This document shows positions 1-8,261 of a stretch of 64,000 nt of DNA, piece after piece (position 1 is the first letter of the stretch; each line of letters begins with the position of its first letter). The translations under genes and the position numbers were made by a program. The notes beneath the pieces are model-generated. The model ran no database searches. It was not told the origin of the DNA and saw only the letters and a program-made list of their open reading frames with translations. The stretch lies in the NCBI RefSeq assembly GCF_900104155.1, contig NZ_FMYB01000002.1:124001-188000 (forward strand). Reading direction: 5' to 3'. This DNA comes from Butyrivibrio sp. INlla16 (GTDB lineage: Bacteria > Bacillota > Clostridia > Lachnospirales > Lachnospiraceae).

Positions 1-1
1 C

Positions 2-574
2 GGATATCCGGCAAAGGGCGTTCGCATAAGACTAGGCTGCATTCAGAAGTATCGTTCTGCTCTTGAGCATACAGTTACTACAACTAATTGTGTTTATTCC
101 AACACCGTATTTGTTACGGAAGTAGTTAAGAAGAAGACAGCATCAGCAGTCTCAGATTATAAGTATGAAATTACAAGAGTTGCCGGTGACGGATCAGGAA
201 CAGTTAAGCTTCTTGGTTTCACAAAGGCAAATAACAACATCAAGAAGGTGAAGATTGGTGCGACTGTAAATATTGATGGTACTACATACAAAGTCACCGA
301 GATAGATGAAAAGGCATTTGCCGGTAATAAGAAGATTAAAACTGTAGAGATCGGCGATAATGTGACCAAGATTGGAACAAAGGCATTTGACAGTTGCACA
401 AGCCTTAAGAAGATTACCTTCAGAACAAGAAATCTCAGTTCAGTCGGCAAAAATGCATTTACCAACATAAGCAAGAAGACTACAGTACTCAGCCCCGATT
501 CAAAGCTTAGAAAGAAATACAAGAAGCTTCTTAAAAAGAAGATCGTCGGCGGCGTTAAGTACAAGATTATCTAA
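2..574 (+). CDS. BspA-like leucine-rich repeat protein, C-terminal part
   Basis: The window opens inside this frame; 190 codons are readable up to the TAA and the start lies outside. The first 40 residues look like the end of a fibronectin type III-like domain (GVRIRLGCIQKYRSA). Residues about 80-150 are BspA-type leucine-rich repeats (LRR_5) with the pattern IDEKAFAGNKKIKTVEIGDN followed by IGTKAFDSCTSLKKITF. The end is very lysine rich. Such proteins are usually secreted or cell-wall attached and implicated in adhesion or substrate binding, but the export signal is not in view. The stop is 24 bases before thyA, so read-through into thyA is possible. Confidence 0.8.
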   Translation, partial: GYPAKGVRIRLGCIQKYRSALEHTVTTTNCVYSNTVFVTEVVKKKTASAVSDYKYEITRVAGDGSGTVKLLGFTKANNNIKKVKIGATVNIDGTTYKVTEIDEKAFAGNKKIKTVEIGDNVTKIGTKAFDSCTSLKKITFRTRNLSSVGKNAFTNISKKTTVLSPDSKLRKKYKKLLKKKIVGGVKYKII

Positions 575-598
575 GAACTGTTTTGTTCGGAGGATTCA

Positions 599-1450
599 AT
601 GAGTAAAGCTGATGAGATTTTCATAAATATGTGCAAGGACATCCTTGAGAACGGTACCAGTACTGAGGGCGAGAAGGTTCGCCCTCACTGGGAGGATGGA
701 ACGCCTGCATATACGATAAAAAAGTTCGGCGTGGTTAACCGCTACAATCTTGCAGAGGAGTTCCCGATAATGACTCTTCGCAAGACCGCGCTCAAGAGTG
801 CAACGGATGAGATGCTCTGGATCTGGCAGCAGAAGTCCAACAATGTAAACGATCTGCACAGCCACATCTGGGATGAGTGGGCTGATGAAAACGGCTCAAT
901 CGGTAAGGCCTACGGCTATCAGATGAGCGTTAAGCACAAGTATAAAGAGGGAATGTTTGATCAGGTTGACAGGGTTATCTATGACCTTAAGAACAATCCT
1001 TTTTCCAGAAGAATAATGACCAACATCTATGTGCACCAGGATCTGTCAGAGATGAACCTGTATCCCTGTGCCTACAGCATGACCTTCAATGTCACTCAGA
1101 AAAAGGGCGACGATAAGCTTACTTTGAATGCGATTCTGAATCAGCGTTCTCAGGATGTGCTGGCAGCAAACAACTGGAATGTTGTTCAGTACTCGGTTCT
1201 GGTTCATATGCTTGCGCAGGTCTGCGACATGAAGGTAGGTGAGCTTGTGCACGTGATCGCTGATGCTCACATCTATGACAGGCATGTGGATATTATCAAG
1301 GAACTTATAAAAAGAGAGCCGAAGCCTGCTCCGACTTTCAAGCTGAACCCCGATGTTCACGATTTTTATGAGTTCACAAGAAATGATGTCTCGCTTGAGA
1401 ACTACGAGGTGGCGGGCGAGCAGATCACGAATATACCGATAGCGATTTAA
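599..1450 (+). CDS. thyA: thymidylate synthase
   Basis: Makes dTMP from dUMP using methylene-tetrahydrofolate, which leaves dihydrofolate. The 283-residue length is close to family norm. The catalytic cysteine is Cys157 in NLYPCAYS; many ThyA proteins have His after this Cys where this one has Ala. The dUMP-binding stretch LNQRSQDVLAANNWNV and the later HIYDRHVD motif are present, as are paired arginines in NPFSRRIM. The start follows a CGGAGGA site. It lies 12 bases upstream of folA, which regenerates the tetrahydrofolate consumed here, so the pair forms a functional unit closed by the terminator at 1983. Confidence 0.96.
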   Translation: MSKADEIFINMCKDILENGTSTEGEKVRPHWEDGTPAYTIKKFGVVNRYNLAEEFPIMTLRKTALKSATDEMLWIWQQKSNNVNDLHSHIWDEWADENGSIGKAYGYQMSVKHKYKEGMFDQVDRVIYDLKNNPFSRRIMTNIYVHQDLSEMNLYPCAYSMTFNVTQKKGDDKLTLNAILNQRSQDVLAANNWNVVQYSVLVHMLAQVCDMKVGELVHVIADAHIYDRHVDIIKELIKREPKPAPTFKLNPDVHDFYEFTRNDVSLENYEVAGEQITNIPIAI

Positions 1451-1462
1451 GAGGAAAAATAC

Positions 1463-1951
1463 ATGAAAATGATTCTATCTGCCGACGAGCACTGGGGAAT
1501 CGGCAATAAGGGCCAGCTCCTTATCAGAATTCCCAACGACATGAAGAATTTCAGAGCAGAGACTATGGGCAAGGTACTGGTTTATGGAAGAAAGACACTA
1601 GAGACCTTCCCTGGGCAGCAGCCGCTTGAAGGAAGAAAGAATATTATTCTTTCAACCAATCCGAATTATGAAGTGAAAAATGCCACTGTGGTTCATGATC
1701 TTGATGAACTGAAGGATGCACTTGCAGAGTATGACACGGACATCGTGTATTGCATCGGCGGAGCGAAGGTATACGAAGAACTTCTTCCGATGACAGATAC
1801 CTGTATTGTTACCAAGATTGACAGGACCTTTGAGGCTGACCGTTTCTTCCCGAATCTCGATGAATCGGAGGAATGGGAACTTGTCGAGGAGAGCGAGGAA
1901 CAGGCGTATTTCGATACGACCTACACCTTCAGAACCTACAAGCGGAAGTAA
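1463..1951 (+). CDS. folA: dihydrofolate reductase
   Basis: NADPH-dependent reduction of dihydrofolate to tetrahydrofolate. The 162-residue protein has the usual N-terminal order: WGIGNKGQLL, then IPNDMKNFRAET with the active-site acid (Asp), then the cofactor motif GKVLVYGRKTLETFPG, and later YCIGGAKVYEELLP. The C-terminal strand ends TYTFRTYKRK. RBS AGAGGAAAA precedes the ATG. It follows thyA by 12 bases, the classical pairing that recycles the folate oxidised by ThyA. Confidence 0.96.
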   Translation: MKMILSADEHWGIGNKGQLLIRIPNDMKNFRAETMGKVLVYGRKTLETFPGQQPLEGRKNIILSTNPNYEVKNATVVHDLDELKDALAEYDTDIVYCIGGAKVYEELLPMTDTCIVTKIDRTFEADRFFPNLDESEEWELVEESEEQAYFDTTYTFRTYKRK

Positions 1952-1982
1952 TATTTAAAAGAGCATATTGTAATGATAAGGA

Positions 1983-2021
1983 CTCCCACGAATTTGTAAA
2001 ATGTAATTCGTGGGAGTTTTT
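1983..2021 (+). terminator. rho-independent terminator after thyA-folA
   Basis: Perfect 12-bp stem (1983-1994 with 2005-2016, arm CTCCCACGAATT) with a 10-base loop and a TTTTT run directly after. It ends the thyA-folA unit. Confidence 0.9.
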
Positions 2022-2127
2022 GTTTATATAACTTTTATAAAGTATGAAAAAAAGTAACATCTGTAGTGTATAGGTGTATTTTATAATTTTTATATATAGG
2101 TATTTTTCTAAGTCCGGAGGTGCACGA

Positions 2128-3730
2128 ATGCTGCTGATTGATGATATTCCTACCAATAAAATCGGACCATTAAGGTATAGAGTCGGGAAAGTGTTCCCTT
2201 TTGGGGCAACGCTCCGGGAAGACGATAGTGTAAATTTCAGCGTTTACTCGAAGGAGGCCACAGGTTGTACCTTGGTTTTGTTTCACCACGGTCAGAAAAA
2301 GCCGTGGATAAAAATACCGTTTCCTGAAGAGTACAGAATCGGAAATGTGTACACTATGCTGGTTTATGGAATAAATGTTGAAACTACGGAATACGGATAC
2401 ATTTTTGATGGCCCCTATGAGCCTGAAAAAGGGCTTTTATATGACAAGAGCAGAGTTTTACTGGATCCTTATGCAAAATCGATTTCCGGAAGAACTGTGT
2501 GGGGGAAGAAACACCGTGAAGATGAGCAGTTTGTTCACAGAGGACAGATTGTGGATGAGGACTTTACATGGGGCGGGGACAAACCCCTTGAAATTCCGGT
2601 AGAGAAGCTGGTTATCTATGAGATGCACGTTCGCTCTTTTACACAAAATAAGAACAGCAATGTCAGGCACAGAGGGACTTATGCCGGAGTTATGGAAAAA
2701 ATCCCGTACCTTAAGGAACTTGGCATAAACTGTGTTGAACTCATGCCTGTTTTTGAATTCGATGAGTTTGACAATTCGAGAGAGGTCGGTGGAAAAAGGC
2801 TTTATAACTACTGGGGGTATTCCACGGTGGGCTTCTTTGCACCGAAGGCCGGGTATGCAGCTTCTGCTCCTCTTGGAATGGAAGGTTACGAATTCAAACA
2901 CATGATCAAGGAATTCCACAAGAATGGAATAGAAGTAGTACTGGATGTGGTTTTCAATCATACTGCTGAAGGAAATGAGAACGGGCCTTACATTTCATAT
3001 CGCGGAATCGATAACAGGACCTATTATCTCCTTACACCCGAGGGATATTACTACAATTTCAGCGGCTGTGGCAATACCATGAACTGCAATAATCCCATTG
3101 TGAGGCACATGGTTCTGGACTGCCTCAGATATTGGGTGACGGCTTATCATGTTGACGGCTTCAGATTCGATCTTGCATCGATTTTGTCAAGAGATAAGGA
3201 TGGGGCTCCGATGATGAACCCACCGCTTTTGAACAACATAGCCAATGATGTGGTACTTGGAAAATCACTGCTGATTGCTGAAGCCTGGGATGCCGGCGGG
3301 CTCTATCAGGTCGGCGATTTCCATCATTGGGGAGAGCGCTGGGCTGAGTGGAACGGAAAATACAGAGACTGCATCCGCAAATTCATCAAGGGCGGTGAGG
3401 AACAGGCTCCCGAAATAATAAGGAGAATAAGCGATTCCAAGGATCTCTACGGAGAAGGAGGTTTCGAATCCTCGGTTAATTTTGTATGCTGTCATGACGG
3501 TTTTACACTCTATGATCTTGTATCCTACAACGACAAGCACAACGAGGCCAACGGTGAGAGAAACCAAGATGGCTGTAAATGCGCATTGGGAGGATCACGA
3601 TTTTGAACTGCCTATTTTGCCTGAAGGGTATAAATGGGAGCTTGTACTCGAATCAGGAGGCTATGGCTATGACGGTTCGGGAAGAATATGTTTAAAGAGC
3701 AGATCCACGGCAATACTTAAGGCAAATTGA
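2128..3730 (+). pseudogene. glgX: glycogen debranching enzyme GlgX, internal deletion and frame change
   Basis: Isoamylase-type enzyme that hydrolyses alpha-1,6 branches in glycogen or related glucans. The start at 2128 follows TCCGGAGGTGCACGA. The frame runs through the N-terminal CBM48-like region and most of the GH13 barrel: YEMHVRSF, DVVFNHTAEG, the nucleophile region VDGFRFDLAS, acid AEAWD and third acidic residue CHDGFTLYD. After NEANGERNQDG at about 3567 it falls out of frame and stops at 3606. The normal GlgX end (AVNAHWEDHDFELPILPEGY through LKSRSTAIL) is found one frame over, about 3572-3727. Roughly 150-180 codons of the barrel end and C-domain are therefore missing. A 492-residue truncated protein could be made but is unlikely to fold as an enzyme. 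Confidence 0.85.
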
Positions 3731-3759
3731 GAATGGATGATAAAATATATCCTTTTTTC

Positions 3760-3788
3760 TTGACCAAAGGGGTAGTTTGAGATAATAT
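3760..3788 (+). promoter_or_regulatory. sigma-A type promoter for the TrpXYZ-like importer
   Basis: TTGACC (3760-3765), a 17-base spacer, then TAATAT (3783-3788). It is placed about 130 bases upstream of the substrate-binding protein start, leaving a leader that contains the dyad at 3802. Confidence 0.75.
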
Positions 3789-3801
3789 AATATTTGTTTA
3801 C

Positions 3802-3823
3802 TTTGACAGTTTAAAGTGTCAAA
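3802..3823 (+). promoter_or_regulatory. TTTGACA/TGTCAAA dyad in the importer leader
   Basis: Perfect 7-bp inverted repeat (3802-3808 and 3817-3823) with an 8-base centre, starting 14 bases past the -10 box. Its position at or just after the transcription start suits a repressor operator. Which regulator binds it is not known from the sequence. Confidence 0.5.
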
Positions 3824-3917
3824 ATGTTAAAGAGTTAAATAATCACAGGATGGCTGAAAATACCGGGGTTACACCGGCTTTTTAAAAGGAGCATCCGAAA
3901 AAACGAGGAGGAAACGT

Positions 3918-5051
3918 ATGAAAAAGAAGATTCTTGCTATGGTTCTTAGCACAGCTATGATTTTCAGTATGACAGGCTGCGCTCGTACAGCAGGCGGCAA
4001 CACTACTTCTGAGCCTGCAAAGACAGAGGAGACTGCAGAGGCAGACACAACTGAAGCAGAAGCTGCTGATGATACAGCAGAGGCTGAGGATGCTGCAGAG
4101 GAGGTGACCGAAGAGGCAGCTTCTGAGGATGCAGAGGATCCCGAAGGTGGTAAGACTTTCCACGTAGGTGTTATCCAGCTGGTTGAGCATCCCGCACTTG
4201 ATGCTGCTACAAAGGGCTTCGAGGAAGGCCTTGAGGAGGCACTTGGTGAGGCAGGATATTCAGTAGAGTTCGATTATCAGAACGCTCAGGGTGAGCAGGC
4301 TAACTGTGCTACCATCGCTACAAAATTCGTAAATGACAAAGATGATCTTATCATGGCAAACGCAACACCTGCACTTCAGGCAGTTGCAGCTGCTACAGGT
4401 GATATCCCGGTAGTCGGAACATCAATCACAGACTACAAGTCAGCAGGCGTAATCAATGATAACAATGCACCCGGCACAAACGTTACAGGTGCTTCCGACC
4501 TTGCTCCCGTAGATGAGCAGATCGCACTTCTTCAGAAGCTCGTTCCCGATGCTAAGCAGGTTGGTATTCTTTACTGCTCATCAGAGGCTAACTCCAAGTT
4601 CCAGGTTGACCTTGCTGCAGCAGCTCTTGAAGCAGCAGGCATCGGTTACAAGGAGTACACAGTTGCTGATTCTAATGAGATTCAGTCAGTTGTTACAAAC
4701 GCAATCGCTAACAGCGACTGCCTGTACATCCCTACAGACAACACAATCGCTGATAACATGTCTATCGTTAAGAATGCAGCATGGCCTGCAAAGCTTCCCA
4801 TCATCTGCGGTGAGGAGAACATGTGTAAAAACGGCGGCCTTGCAACACTTTCCATCAGCTACTATGACCTTGGTGTTACAGCAGGTAAGCAGGCTTTCGA
4901 GATTCTTGTAAACGGCAAGAACCCTGCAGAGATGCCTATCGAGTATGTATCTGAAGGTATCACAAACGAGTACAATCCTGAGACTGCTGAAGCTATCGAG
5001 TTTGACGATGCTCTTCTTGACGGCCTTACAGCAATCGATATGTCAGAGTAA
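3918..5051 (+). CDS. ABC transporter substrate-binding lipoprotein, TrpX-like
   Basis: Extracellular binding protein of the ABC_sub_bind family (related to streptococcal TrpX). A lipoprotein signal ends in SMTGC with Cys at about residue 20, followed by an acidic Glu/Asp/Ala/Thr linker of about 50 residues and then the two-lobed binding fold from about residue 88 (FHVGVIQLVEHPALDAATKG). The motif GVIQLVEHPALDA is typical of the family. RBS GAGGAGGAAA precedes the ATG. Permease and ATPase genes follow in order. Family members import aromatic amino acids or other small ligands; the ligand here cannot be read from sequence. Confidence 0.87.
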   Translation: MKKKILAMVLSTAMIFSMTGCARTAGGNTTSEPAKTEETAEADTTEAEAADDTAEAEDAAEEVTEEAASEDAEDPEGGKTFHVGVIQLVEHPALDAATKGFEEGLEEALGEAGYSVEFDYQNAQGEQANCATIATKFVNDKDDLIMANATPALQAVAAATGDIPVVGTSITDYKSAGVINDNNAPGTNVTGASDLAPVDEQIALLQKLVPDAKQVGILYCSSEANSKFQVDLAAAALEAAGIGYKEYTVADSNEIQSVVTNAIANSDCLYIPTDNTIADNMSIVKNAAWPAKLPIICGEENMCKNGGLATLSISYYDLGVTAGKQAFEILVNGKNPAEMPIEYVSEGITNEYNPETAEAIEFDDALLDGLTAIDMSE

Positions 5052-5084
5052 TCTATCGGAATACATTTTTATTAAAAAACAGGC

Positions 5085-5141
5085 GAAGGTGCTCATATCA
5101 CGCGAGCACCTTCTTATCTTGTTTTTTCAAAACAAGATAAG
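5085..5141 (+). terminator. double hairpin between binding protein and permease
   Basis: Two adjoining stems. The first is a perfect 10-bp stem (5085-5094 with 5104-5113, GAAGGTGCTC). The second is a perfect 13-bp stem (5113-5125 with 5129-5141, CTTATCTTGTTTT) with a 3-base loop. They fall between the lipoprotein and permease genes, where a partial terminator or mRNA-stabilising hairpin often lifts the binding protein above the membrane parts. Confidence 0.65.
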
Positions 5142-5204
5142 CGCTCCGCGGGATGCGCAGCTCGCAGAAAGGTAGTTATTGCTCACGCAATCTGCTCGCG
5201 CGCA

Positions 5205-5226
5205 AGAATTTCGCAAGCGAAATTCT
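5205..5226 (+). repeat. short palindrome ahead of the permease gene
   Basis: Perfect 9-bp stem AGAATTTCG / CGAAATTCT with a 4-base loop, inside a stretch rich in GCGC and CTCGC words (about 5142-5230) that does not look like ordinary intergenic DNA of this genome. It may be the remains of an interspersed repeat. Confidence 0.4.
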
Positions 5227-5268
5227 ATTTCTATGCGTTGTATATTATTTTACAAAGGAGTAATATTT

Positions 5269-6150
5269 ATGATCTCGCTATTACATGCACTGCCGGGTTC
5301 TGTTGCCCAGGGACTTATCTGGGGAATTCTGGCAATCAGCGTTTTTCTCACATTCAAGGTACTTGACTACGCCGACATGACTGTTGACGGATCCTTCTGT
5401 ACCGGAGGAGCTACCTGCGTAATGCTTATGCTCTCAGGACAGAGCGTATATGTAGCTCTTATTTGTTCATTTATTGCGGGAATGTGTGCCGGCTATGTCA
5501 CCGGACTTCTGCATACAATGTTGAAAATTCCGCCGATACTTTCCGGTATTCTTACACAGCTCGGTTTATATTCGGTGAACCTTGCCATTATGGGAAAATC
5601 GAACCAGGCGATAAGCGTAGATCAGTATGCTCTTATTGTCAGCCTCAGATTTATTAACTATTCAATCATCATGAGCGTGATCATAGTTGCGATAATCATT
5701 TTCCTTCTGTACATGTTCTTCGGAAGCGAGATCGGATCAGCTATCCGTGCTACCGGATGTAATCAGAACATGGCAAGAGCGCAGGGTATCAATACAGGTC
5801 GCTGCATCAGAATCGGACTTGTTGTAAGTAACGGTCTTACTGCTTTTGCCGGCGGACTTTATGCACAGTATCAGGGAAATGCCGACGTCAACGCAGGTCG
5901 TGGTGCTATCGTAATCGGACTTGCTGCGGTTATCATCGGTGAGGTTATTTTCGGATCAAGACATAATTTCGCAGTGAGAATGGGAGTATCTGTTGTAGGC
6001 GCGATCATTTACTACATCGTAATCGCAGTTGTTCTTCAGCTCGGACTTCCTTCAACATACCTTAAGCTCTTAAGTGCAGTACTCGTTGCGGTATTCCTTG
6101 GAATCCCGGCTATTCAGGGATATCTTGGAATCAAGGTGAAACAGAGATAA
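5269..6150 (+). CDS. ABC transporter permease, TrpY-like
   Basis: Inner-membrane channel subunit of the BPD_transp_2 family, 293 residues, with about eight hydrophobic segments and the signature stretch GCNQNMARAQGIN followed by GLTAFAGGLYAQYQG. The start at 5269 is set by the site CAAAGGAG; an in-frame ATG further upstream lies in repeat-like DNA and has no such site. It sits between the cognate binding protein and ATPase genes. The conserved start LLHALPGSVAQGLIWGILA, beginning just after the ATG, supports the call. Confidence 0.87.
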   Translation: MISLLHALPGSVAQGLIWGILAISVFLTFKVLDYADMTVDGSFCTGGATCVMLMLSGQSVYVALICSFIAGMCAGYVTGLLHTMLKIPPILSGILTQLGLYSVNLAIMGKSNQAISVDQYALIVSLRFINYSIIMSVIIVAIIIFLLYMFFGSEIGSAIRATGCNQNMARAQGINTGRCIRIGLVVSNGLTAFAGGLYAQYQGNADVNAGRGAIVIGLAAVIIGEVIFGSRHNFAVRMGVSVVGAIIYYIVIAVVLQLGLPSTYLKLLSAVLVAVFLGIPAIQGYLGIKVKQR

Positions 6151-6183
6151 AGTAAAAAGAGCATAAGCAGAGGAAAAGAAACT

Positions 6184-6975
6184 ATGTTAGAAATCAAGAA
6201 TCTTGTAAAGATATTCAATAAAGGAACAATCAACGAGAGAGTCGCTCTTAACGGCGTTGATCTCACATTGAACGACGGAGACTTCGTAACTGTCATCGGT
6301 GGTAACGGAGCGGGAAAATCGACCATCCTTAACGCTGTTGCAGGCGTGTGGCCGATTGATGAGGGAAGCATAGTCCTGAATGGTCATGATATTACAAAGC
6401 TTCCTGAATATAAGAGAGCACAGTACATCGGACGCGTTTTCCAGGATCCCATGATGGGAACTGCTGCTACAATGCAGATTGAAGAGAATCTTGCACTTGC
6501 TGCAAGACGTGGACAGAGCAGAGGTCTTAAGAGCGGAATCAATAATAACGAGAGAGCAAGGTACAAAGAGCTCTTGAAGTCACTTGATCTCGGACTCGAG
6601 GATCGTCTTACCAGTAAGGTCGGACTTTTATCCGGTGGTCAGAGACAGGCAGTGACACTTCTTATGGCTTCACTTAAAAAGCCCGATCTTCTCCTTCTCG
6701 ACGAGCACACAGCAGCCCTTGATCCCAAGACTGCGAAGAAGGTGCTTGAGATTTCCGAAAACATCATCAAGGAGCACGGTCTTACAGCCCTCATGGTTAC
6801 ACATAACATGAAGGATGCCATCGCCCACGGTAATCGTCTTATCATGATGAGCGAAGGTAAGATCATCTATGATGTATCGGGTGAGGAAAAGAAGAACCTC
6901 AAGGTTGCAGATCTTCTTCAGAAATTCGAAGAGGCCGGAAATGATGAGGTCAATGATGCTATGGTGCTTTCATAA
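6184..6975 (+). CDS. ABC transporter ATP-binding protein, TrpZ-like
   Basis: Cytoplasmic ATPase subunit, 263 residues. Walker A is GGNGAGKST (about residue 40), the signature is LLSGGQRQAV, Walker B is LLLLDEHTAALDP with His where most transporters have Pro after the Glu, and the switch histidine is in MVTHNMKDA. This DEHTAAL variant is a hallmark of the TrpZ-type group. The gene follows the permease by 33 bases and ends at the strong terminator at 6990, closing a three-gene importer unit. Confidence 0.9.
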   Translation: MLEIKNLVKIFNKGTINERVALNGVDLTLNDGDFVTVIGGNGAGKSTILNAVAGVWPIDEGSIVLNGHDITKLPEYKRAQYIGRVFQDPMMGTAATMQIEENLALAARRGQSRGLKSGINNNERARYKELLKSLDLGLEDRLTSKVGLLSGGQRQAVTLLMASLKKPDLLLLDEHTAALDPKTAKKVLEISENIIKEHGLTALMVTHNMKDAIAHGNRLIMMSEGKIIYDVSGEEKKNLKVADLLQKFEEAGNDEVNDAMVLS

Positions 6976-6989
6976 AGGATAAAAAATAA

Positions 6990-7048
6990 GCCCTCTGTAA
7001 TCTGCATGATTCTCTTGGAAGAATTGCGGTTACAGAGGGCATTTATTT
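6990..7048 (+). terminator. terminator after the TrpXYZ-like importer
   Basis: Perfect 11-bp outer stem GCCCTCTGTAA (6990-7000 with 7030-7040), with an AT-rich tail. The loop can fold further. It lies between convergent genes and could serve the minus-strand gene at 7086 as well. Confidence 0.8.
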
Positions 7049-7085
7049 GTTTCATTTTATGAGCGATTAACGCTGCATTTTTGGT

Positions 7086-7931
7086 TTACTTAACCTTAAT
7101 GGGTTTGCGGGTGTATTCTGACCATCCGGAGAAATACTTTTTGCCGTCTTTTACAACATAAGTTCTTACGCCAACATAGTATTTCTTTCCCTTCTTGAGC
7201 TTCTTGATGGTTACTGTACCGTTCTTCTTATCGAACTTTACCTTCTTATTTGCAAATGCTTTTTGTACACGATTTTTTTCGAAATACTTATCTGTGGCAC
7301 AAATAACCTCATAGCCATCAGCATCCTTAACTTTCTTGAATGTTACTTTGAGAGCCTTCTTGGAAGGAGACTCGACCTTGACGAGCTTGGAAGTTGCAGC
7401 TTTTGATACAAACAAGCAGGATATATCAATTTTGATATCTTTGGTATCCATGTTGAGGAATGAAATATAATAGTCACCAGCTGTCAATTTGATATTACCA
7501 AAATCAGTTTTATTTTCTACATCCTTTACGAGTGTAAGTTCTTTTTCGAGCTCAGGCTTTTCGGCATCTGCCTTCCAGAAATCAACATAAACTTTCCCGT
7601 CGCCAAAAATGCTGAAGGTGATTTTTCCATCAACCCCTGCATGGAATTTGAAACATGTACAATCATTTTTGTCAGGTGCTGTGTCACCTTCTTTTCTTCC
7701 TGTTATGGTATCTGACTTGCAGTACTCTTCCTCACTAATTACTTCTATGGCATCCTTTTGAAGATTATCCCTTACATCCTTGAAAGTCTTCAACTGGGTT
7801 GCGCCTGCCTTGGCAGGGAGCTCTGCATGCGCAACAATAGCTGGTGCAATGGGCGCTGCCAATGTGGTGGCTGATAAAAAACCTGCCATGGTTATCGCAA
7901 ATCTTCTTCTAAATCTCTCAAATACTTTCAT
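7086..7931 (-). CDS. secreted protein with C-terminal fibronectin type III-like domain
   Basis: Unrecognised function. A signal peptide (MKVFERFRRRFAITMAGFLSATT... to about VAHA) is followed by a middle region that resembles a PPC-like beta-sandwich (CTCFKFHAGVDGKITFSIFG, AGDYYISFLNMDTKDI). The last 90 residues form a fibronectin type III-like domain (KVTFKKVKDADGYEVICATD, KKGKKYYVGVRTYVVKDGKK, FSGWSEYTRKPIKVK). The start at 7931 is chosen for AGGAGGG, ten bases or less upstream; a longer in-frame version has no such site. The 281-residue mature form is probably extracellular. It is transcribed alone and away from the gene at 8262. Confidence 0.75.
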   Translation of the reverse strand: MKVFERFRRRFAITMAGFLSATTLAAPIAPAIVAHAELPAKAGATQLKTFKDVRDNLQKDAIEVISEEEYCKSDTITGRKEGDTAPDKNDCTCFKFHAGVDGKITFSIFGDGKVYVDFWKADAEKPELEKELTLVKDVENKTDFGNIKLTAGDYYISFLNMDTKDIKIDISCLFVSKAATSKLVKVESPSKKALKVTFKKVKDADGYEVICATDKYFEKNRVQKAFANKKVKFDKKNGTVTIKKLKKGKKYYVGVRTYVVKDGKKYFSGWSEYTRKPIKVK

Positions 7932-8261
7932 GAAAACCCTCCTATTCATAAGAAAAAGTGCATAAGAATGCAGTATTCCTATGATTTTGAGTATAAGCGC
8001 GCGTGGTATGCACTTCAATAGAATGGAGGTTTATTTAATACAATTATAATAATGTTTATTTATCGGAAATAAACGTATCAATACAATAAAATATTACAAC
8101 TATATTGATGAAAAATATTCCCATGATAAAGCATCCTTAATAATACCGAATACGGTTTAAACTCGGATATAATTGTGATATGATAGTAAATGATAATAAA
8201 CAAAAACGCCCGTAAACGGCTATTTATTTATGCTTTTATTATTTGCTCCGGAGGTGTACTC
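7932..8261. other. divergent intergenic region, no gene seen
   Basis: 330 bases between two divergent genes. It holds a perfect inverted repeat GTTTATTT-N5-AAATAAAC (8054-8061 and 8067-8074) that could be an operator, and an extended -10 box TGATATGAT at 8176-8184 pointing to the XRE-Uma2 gene. No open frame with a ribosome binding site was seen. Confidence 0.5.
8176..8184 (+). promoter_or_regulatory. extended -10 promoter for XRE-Uma2 gene
   Basis: TG-A-TATGAT with no good -35 box. The surrounding ATTGTGATATGAT is repeated almost exactly upstream of the MATE gene (22054) and, as TGTGATATAAT, upstream of the marR gene (31196), which supports a real promoter class. Confidence 0.5.

Noticed and set aside
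1046-1360. Minus-strand frame inside thyA
   Set aside because: Shadow of the thyA coding frame; no ribosome binding site or protein-like pattern. The same applies to the other long antisense frames inside fab, thi and lpl genes.
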